35,185 nt of DNA from Scenedesmus sp. ARA3 (lineage: Eukaryota; Chlorophyta; Chlorophyceae; Sphaeropleales; Scenedesmaceae). The position numbers were made by a program, and so were the translations under genes. The stretch covers positions 1 to 35,185 of the forward strand of contig RWJK01001788.1 in assembly GCA_004335835.1 (NCBI GenBank), read 5' to 3'. How positions within the stretch are numbered: position 1 is the stretch's first letter; every line of letters starts with the position of its first letter. This document shows positions 29,612 to 35,185 of the stretch, piece after piece. Under the pieces are notes generated by a model that was not told the DNA's origin, did not search any database, and saw only the letters and a list, made by a program, of their open reading frames with translations.

Positions 29612-31983
29612 GGCCAGGCTTCACAGGCCCAGCAGGCAGCAGCAATCGGGTCCAGGCAGCAGCAGCACCGTGCAGACCTGTGGCCCATCCCTGCCTTCCA
29701 CCAGCATCCTGACATGCTGCTGCTGCTGCCGGGTGGCCAGGCGTATCTGGAGGCAGCTGTGCGGCATGTCAGCAGCCGTGCAGCACAGAAAAAGCGCACT
29801 GAGGCTGGTAGACAGCAGCACGTAATGCAGCATACACACATCTGCCTGACAGCAATGGTTATCAGCTTGGATTGCCTGCCGCGCAGCCGCCAGCAGCAGC
29901 AGCAGCAGCAGCAGCCTGGCCAGGCGAATGCAGCGCTGTCGGCAGCCGCCGTTCGGCTGGTGCTGCAGCTGCTGCTGCTGGCTGCTGCGGAGATGCAGCG
30001 GCAGCGCGTGGCAAGCCAGCAGCAGCAGCAGCAGCAGCGCAGCAGACAAGAGGGCGAGGTGGTGCTGCTGGTACAATCCACCGAGCTGCTGCACATGCAG
30101 ATCCGAGGCTTCCTGCAAGCGACTGGTGCCAGCTGCCTGCCGCCTGAGGTGCTGCAGCAGGCTGGGCTGCAGCTGCTGCAGGCGCTGGCGGCGCCGCTGC
30201 AGCAGCTGCAGCTGGTGCAGCCTGATAGCGTGCTGAACACAATGGATGCTGCCAACAGCCTTGTGCTGGGGCAGCAGCTGCTGGTGCTCAGAGCTGCTTG
30301 TGCGGGCATGGCTGCGATGCAGGCTGGGTCGCCAGGTAGGTGCTGCTGCTGCTTCAATCCATCAATCAATTACACGTTTTTCTAGCAAGAGGTGAACCCA
30401 GAGGAGGGAGCCACTCCCAAACCACCTTAGATGATTCCTAACCAGTGGCTTGTGGGTTTGCAGCTTGCTGCTTTTCTGTTACCAGTTGCTTGCTGCTTGC
30501 TGCTTTGCGAGCTGCACCCTTCGCACAGTATGCTCGTTCTGAAGCCACCTGCTTGACTGCAGCTGCCTCGCACCTGTTGCATCTGCACACTACTGCGCTG
30601 GAGTTGCAGCTACACCGATCACCAAAGTGCTGCTCATTGCCTTTGTTGATCTCTCGTCTATTCTATTTTGACGGCTGCAAAGCAACTGTTAGTGTGCTCT
30701 TTTAATGCTGTCCTGCAGCTCCTGATGTGTCGCGGAGTCAGCTCCCCACGCTAGCAGCAGCCCACCCAGAGGCCTTCACAGCCCTCATTGACTGCTTCCT
30801 GCGGACACAAGTTGCTGACGCGTTCAACATGTACGCAGCAGCAGGCGTGTTCTCACATGCGCTGTCAGCAGTGCTGGACAGTGAGGAAGTGCTGGGCAGC
30901 TCTGTTGCAGCAGCGAGCATTGCATCTGCCCTGACCAGCCTGGTCAAGCGCACTGTGCAGTTTGTGCGAGCAGCACCAAGCATGCAGCTAGTGGCTGCGC
31001 AGCAGCAGCCAGGAGGAGCAGCCCTGCCTGCATTAGCATACCAGCGTGCAGCTGCCGCCTGCTTCCCTTCAACTGTCCCTACGCTTACTGAGAGCATTCT
31101 GCGCATGGCAGCAGTCCGCGTCTGGCAAGCTGCGGTCGCTGTCAGCAGCAGCAGCAGCAGCAGCCTGGCTGCTGCCAGCGTTGCGCTGCTGGCTGTGGTG
31201 CTTGCGCGAAGCGTGGTGCAGCTGGCAGACGCCATGGCGGCAGCAGGGCCACGGTGGATGTATGCGGCTATGAGGGCAAAGCCAAAGTACCAGCTGATGT
31301 GGGCGACAAATGCTGAGGACTATAGAATCGAGCTTGCAATGATGATGCCTGTGCATGCAGCACAAGACAGGGAAGACCTGCAGTGGCAGTTCTGGCAGCT
31401 GTCTGTGCTGCGTGTGGTGCAGCGGCTGCTGCTCTGCCTGCAGGTGCTGGACGCTTCTGCTGCTTCAGGAGATGGCGGGCCACAAGCAGCAGCAGCAGCA
31501 GCAGCAGAGGCAGCAGAAGCCCGTCTTGTGGAGGCCACCACAACCAGCAGCAGCAGCAGCAGCAGCAGCCAGCAGGTGAAATGGAGCCACTTGCTGCACC
31601 TGCAGCAGAGCAGCCCAGATTGGGTGGCAGCTGAGGCAGCGTTCAGTGAGAAGTGGCTGATGTGGTGGGAGGAAGAAGTGGGGGACACCTATGCACATGT
31701 ACTGAATGGCGCTGCTGTGCTGGTGCCAGCAAAACAGCAGCGGTTTGCAGATGCTGTGGAGCTTTGCAGGGCCCTCGTGGCAGCAGCGCCGCTGCCGGTG
31801 GTGTGTAACAACCCCAGCTGCTGCAGCTTTGCTGGTGTGAGCGAGGCAGCAGCGTCCTGCAAGGCATGCGGCGTCTGCGGCTGCCGCTACTGCAGCGTGG
31901 CGTGCCAGAAGGCTGACTGGAGGCGGCACAAAGCTGCTTGCAAGCGCATGGCTGCTGCTGGCCAGACATGCAGCGGCGTGTGA
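27725..31983 (+). CDS. MYND-type zinc-finger protein, paralogue C, with a frameshift
   Basis: Exons 27725-27964, 28386-28665, 28996-30335 and 30719-31983 keep the exon structure of A and B (phases 0, 1, 1). The total of 3125 bases is not a multiple of three. Alignment by eye puts a one-base loss in exon 3 near 29365-29375, where paralogue B reads FGAARVLFE and C reads YGAM, then resumes in another frame at MLFEVAKQLNEQ. Downstream the frame is intact: LLLLPGGQAYLEAAV, LPPEVLQQAGLQLLQALAAP, HPEAFTALIDCFLRTQVADA and the MYND finger at 31804-31941 (CNNPSC, CGVC, CRYCSVAC, H, C). The first exon (MPPNRQALQQQ) is closest to A. It is a recently broken gene or holds one sequence error. Confidence 0.75.
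27970..28022 (+). repeat. CAG microsatellite after the MYND gene C exon 1 donor
   Basis: About 17 CAG units begin 8 bases after the GT donor at 27965, inside intron 1 of the model. If the donor were skipped, the run would be read as poly-Gln and reach a stop at 28028-28030. Confidence 0.85.
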
Positions 31984-32120
31984 TCTGGCATGCAGCGGCG
32001 TGTGATCTGGCATGCAGCGGCATGTGATCTGGCATGCAGCAGCGTGTGATCTGGCATGCAGCGGCGTGTGATCTGGCATGCAGCAGCGTGTGATCTGGCA
32101 TGCAGCGGCGTGTGATCTGG
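31967..32120 (+). repeat. 22-bp tandem repeat, 7 copies, covering the MYND gene C stop codon
   Basis: Seven 22-base units start at 31967, 31989, 32011, 32033, 32055, 32077 and 32099. The first unit contains the last codons (CAGCGGCGTG) and the TGA; later units differ by one or two bases, and a decayed copy lies near 32160-32190. Paralogues A and B have the unit once. Stop codon and 3' edge were thus copied in tandem. Confidence 0.93.
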
Positions 32121-33415
32121 CTTTTACTGCAACTCAAATACTGGCATGCAGCCGCTGCAGCTGGGTGTGTGATCTGGCATGCAGCCGCTGGCATGCACCG
32201 GCGGTGCAGCTGTTTCAGGGGCAGCTTGTACGGTAGTGATGTGTGCTGCAAGGTTCAGCGACTGCTGCAGAAGCCTTCCATGATGGAAGAAGCAGCTGTG
32301 TACTCCAAGCGATGTTTCGCTTCCCATGTCGCTCCGCTGTCCTGCTACCCCTGTAACCTACAAAGCTTCTGGGAAGGGATGCTACTATCTCTGTGTACAC
32401 ATGTAATGTAATGTACAGTTACCTGCTGTACGGTACAATTTGTCCAAATTGACGGCGCAAATCAAACCCTGGCCCATACAACAGCGACTCGAAAAAACTA
32501 CAGTCAACCAGCGGTTGCCGATGCCGATAAGGTATGGCTTACAAAAAGACTATTATTAGTCAACCAGCGCGGAGCCACTGCACCATATGCACACTGTACA
32601 GCTTAGCGTTCCAAGCCCACACAGAGCTGCCAGCAGCCTGGCAGCCATGCCGCACAAGAGTGTCATGAGCTTGCTGCCGGCGGGAGAGCTGCCACAGCAC
32701 AGCCAGTCTTGAACACGCTTGCAGCTGCCAGCTAACACTGCAGGACCCGCCAGCTGCAAGAACCAGCAACTGCATGCAGCGTAACGCAAAGTACCGCACA
32801 TGTGCAGCGTATGCGCACTGTGCATGCCGGCTGCGCCAGAATCAGACCTGGATGCACATGCATCTCAAAGGTCAAAAGGCTCAAGGACAGCTACTCTGTG
32901 ACAGCAGCAGCCCGTGAGTTGTGCCTCATCGAAAATGTGAGAAGTACTCTACATCTGTGGCAAAACTTCCTTTTGCACAGCTGGGTCTTGTCAGCACCCA
33001 GGAGAGTGCACACATCCCGGCTGGCAGCGCTATTAATAATCTTATTAATAAGTATGTTATATGTTATATAACAACCCTAAAGGCCTCTGAGACAACCAGC
33101 CCAGCGGCACAAACTGTTGCTGGTGACAGTATGCACTTGCAAAACCTCAGCTGCAACCGCAGCACTATGCCTTTGACCGCCGAGTACAATGTCGCCACAA
33201 GCCACTCATGTCGCAACAGTGTTGCACACAGCACAGTACCTGAGAGTGCATGCACACAAAACAGCCGATATGAGTCAGCCACAGCTGTGCAGTACGTGTG
33301 GCGTCACCAAGCCGGCCGCATGCAAAACTCATACTCCTATTGTAAAAGAAGCCAGTGCTGCAGCTGCCAGCACATGCATGATCTGCCTCCCTCCGCAGTT
33401 GCTGCTGCATCACTC
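32121..33415. other. Downstream flank of MYND gene C, no supported gene
   Basis: TGTAA motifs at about 32402 and 32407, about 420 bases after the stop, could be poly(A) signals for gene C (another lies near 32352). A 12-base direct repeat (AGTCAACCAGCG) occurs at about 32504 and 32559. A sharply AT-rich patch with a near-palindrome (GTTATATGTTATATAAC) lies at about 33030-33071. Confidence 0.45.
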
Positions 33416-34400
33416 TGCATGTGCCTGGCATTGCTGTAAAACAGTGCCTGTAAGTAGCCTAGAGGCCACGGCAGCCAGGGAAAAAACAACAGCCCAGCAG
33501 CACTGTGCTGAGCAACGTAAAATGCACAGCCAGGTACCCTGAAACCTGCAGCAATGCTGCTGACAGAACTCAAGAGTGCCACACCCAGTGCAGCATAGTC
33601 TCACACAGCTCATAAGTCTCCTGGATCCTGCACTCACTGCCTGCAGCGGTGGTACTGCTTCACAGCCAGCGCCACTGCAACCTGCAGCAATGCTCACTGC
33701 ACGTGCCCGGCATTGCCCTAAAAGCGGTGCCTGCTTTACGATGGTGCCTGTAAGTAGCTTAGAGGCCACGGTAGCCAGGAAAAACCAACAGCCAAGGCAG
33801 CACTGCAAAAAGCAGCGTAAAATGTCGAGCCAAGCAGCACACAGGCACCCGACTCCACCAGCAAGGCGGCCTGCAACGTCCTCGCAGGATTGCTGCAGGC
33901 GATTGCTGAAAGCGTCGCCTTCCGTCCACATCACAATCCCAAAACAAGCACACGCATGGCTGGCAACATGCAGCACAGCCAGCCAGCAAGTGCGCTGCAG
34001 CCACAAAACGCGCCAGCGCCACACCAAGCGCACAAAATTTCCTGCCGTCAACAGCGCAGCTGCAGCAACGCCTCTGTGCACCAGAGCCTCACCAACACAC
34101 CCAGCATGCCAGCAGCTGCAGCAGACACCTCTTGCACTGCTGCTGCTGCTGCCTGCTGCATGCCGGGACCTCGCGATCTGCCACACAGCTGTGCACACAT
34201 CCTTCCTACAAGCCTTCCCTGCCAGCACTTGCAAACAAGCAAGTGGTTGTCAGCGACCCACCCAGCAGGGCACTGCGTCACAGACAGGGCGCCTGACACC
34301 TGCAGCAGCAATGCTGCTGACAGTACTCAAACCTCTGGATATCGTCACACACAACTCAAAAGTCTCCTGGGCCCTGCAGCAGCCGCACCTGCACTGAACT
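33415..34400 (+). repeat. Diverged direct repeats with donor-like GTAAGTAG blocks
   Basis: A block with TGCCTGTAAGTAGC, then TAGAGGCCACGG and AGCCAGG, occurs at about 33446-33480 and 33746-33780, 300 bases apart. A second block (CTGCAGCAATGCTGCTGACAG) occurs at about 33546, partly at 33681 and again at about 34301, and AAGTCTCCTGG recurs at about 33612 and 34358. Long open frames on both strands here lack recognisable domains and are not called. Confidence 0.65.
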
Positions 34401-34727
34401 GTGCCATGCTGCGCACATGCGTTATGTCTGTGCAGCATCATTTGTATCGCCACCGTCGTAACATACACGCCCATAACCCCACAGCTCTGTACACACCAGT
34501 TCACACGACAGCGCTGAAGTTTGTGTCACTGTCGCCCTGTGTCAGTCAGTCAGTCACCTCACCTCAAATGCAACACCCAAATGCAACAGCCAACACTGCC
34601 ACACAGCAGCTCTGTGCTGCACTGTGCAGCGCACCGCACGCACCACGCCGCCTCGGATGTGTGTAACATTTCACTAGTCAGTGTAGCAGCACGCAACGGC
34701 AGCTGCTGCACATCTCACTACGCCGCC

Positions 34728-34919
34728 ATGTCCAGTACAATACCACCCATCAAGCCGTTCCCCCTGCTGCACAATCGGATCTATGACTATGCACAGCCGA
34801 AGTTACAGCAGGCGCAACAACAGCCACGCTTCCTGTCCAACGTCGCAGCGCCACCCACGCACAACACCGCAGCAGCACGCACGCGCACGTCCCTGGCTCC
34901 TGCAACACAACTGGCATGA
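34728..34919 (+). CDS. Possible first exon or small protein, unrecognised
   Basis: An ATG in a strong context (GCCGCCATGTCC) opens 63 codons starting MSSTIPPIKPFPLLHNRIYD and ending in TGA at 34917-34919. The first 40 residues are not low-complexity, with aromatic and proline residues spaced as in real coding sequence; the rest is Ala/Thr/Arg-rich. It may be a first exon with a donor before the stop, or a short protein. No family recognised. Confidence 0.28.
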   Translation: MSSTIPPIKPFPLLHNRIYDYAQPKLQQAQQQPRFLSNVAAPPTHNTAAARTRTSLAPATQLA

Positions 34920-35001
34920 CACGCCAGTATGTGCACACCAGCGCTGCTGCTGCCCGGCATGCTGCTGCTGTTATGGTGACACCACTGAACTGGCTGCATG
35001 C

Positions 35002-35185
35002 GCGCAGGCCTGCAATGCCCAGTGCTGCTGCTGGCACTGCTGCTGCTGCTGCTGCTACTGCTCAAAGATGCATGCCCGCCTTGCCCAGTGCTGCTGCTGC
35101 TGGCACTGCTGCTGCTGCTGCTGCTGCTCACACGCGCAGGCCCGCCTTGCCCAGTGCTGCTGCTGGCACTGCTGCTGCTGCTGCT
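35002..35185 (+). repeat. CTG-rich tandem repeat of about 65 bp, 3 copies
   Basis: Units start near 35002, 35070 and 35133 with CAGGCC/CATGCC(C)GCCTTGCCCAGTG, followed by CTG runs split by GCA. The last unit runs off the window edge. Confidence 0.85.

Noticed and set aside
33410..34397. Overlapping open frames of about 273 codons on both strands
   Set aside because: Cys-rich on one strand and Pro/Ala/Ser/Thr-rich on the other, spanning diverged direct repeats; no domain. Repeat-derived frames are the simpler reading.

Overview
The window looks like nuclear DNA of a GC-rich chlorophycean green alga (Chlamydomonadales or Sphaeropleales; genus not determined). The signs are intron-dense genes with GT-AG junctions, dense CAG/CTG microsatellites giving poly-Gln, poly-Ala and poly-Ser tracts, TGTAA motifs, algal-style MYND zinc-finger paralogues, and a short TTTAGGG-like tract. 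No bacterial, organellar or viral genes were seen. All gene models are read from splice junctions and reading-frame continuity; none has transcript support.

Positions 1-12650 (+): the 3' part of one large gene. Fifteen exons join through GT-AG introns with every phase consistent and give 1276 residues before a TGA at 12237-12239. The product resembles the C-terminal regulatory (RCK/NAD-binding) half of CASTOR/POLLUX/DMI1-type nuclear cation channels. It carries a large low-complexity insert and a synuclein/perilipin-like repeat (GVT..VT..GVT) spread over one-repeat exons. The outstanding feature is that most introns are filled with tandem, diverged copies of the adjacent exon edge: 5, 3, 4, 2, 3, 2, 3, 3, 5, 6, 7, 2 and 4 copies at successive junctions.

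Positions 12651-15072: intergenic, with one plausible minus-strand terminal exon of a different composition (13690-13902) and short repeats.

Positions 15073-32120: three paralogous four-exon MYND zinc-finger genes. A (15073-19317, -) is open but has a 50-base gap. B (19950-24926, -) has an in-frame TGA in exon 3. C (27725-31983, +) has a one-base frameshift in exon 3. An F-box-like gene (25363-26115, +) is divergent from B, and a roughly 48-base remnant of it lies upstream of A, so the ancestral duplicated unit was probably MYND gene plus divergent F-box gene. The same exon-edge copying occurs here (B exon 1 donor, exon 2 acceptor, exon 3 donor; C stop-codon region).

Positions 32121-35185: mostly non-coding, with diverged direct repeats containing donor-like GTAAGTAG blocks, an AT-rich palindromic patch, a possible small coding exon (34728-34919) and a terminal CTG-rich tandem repeat.
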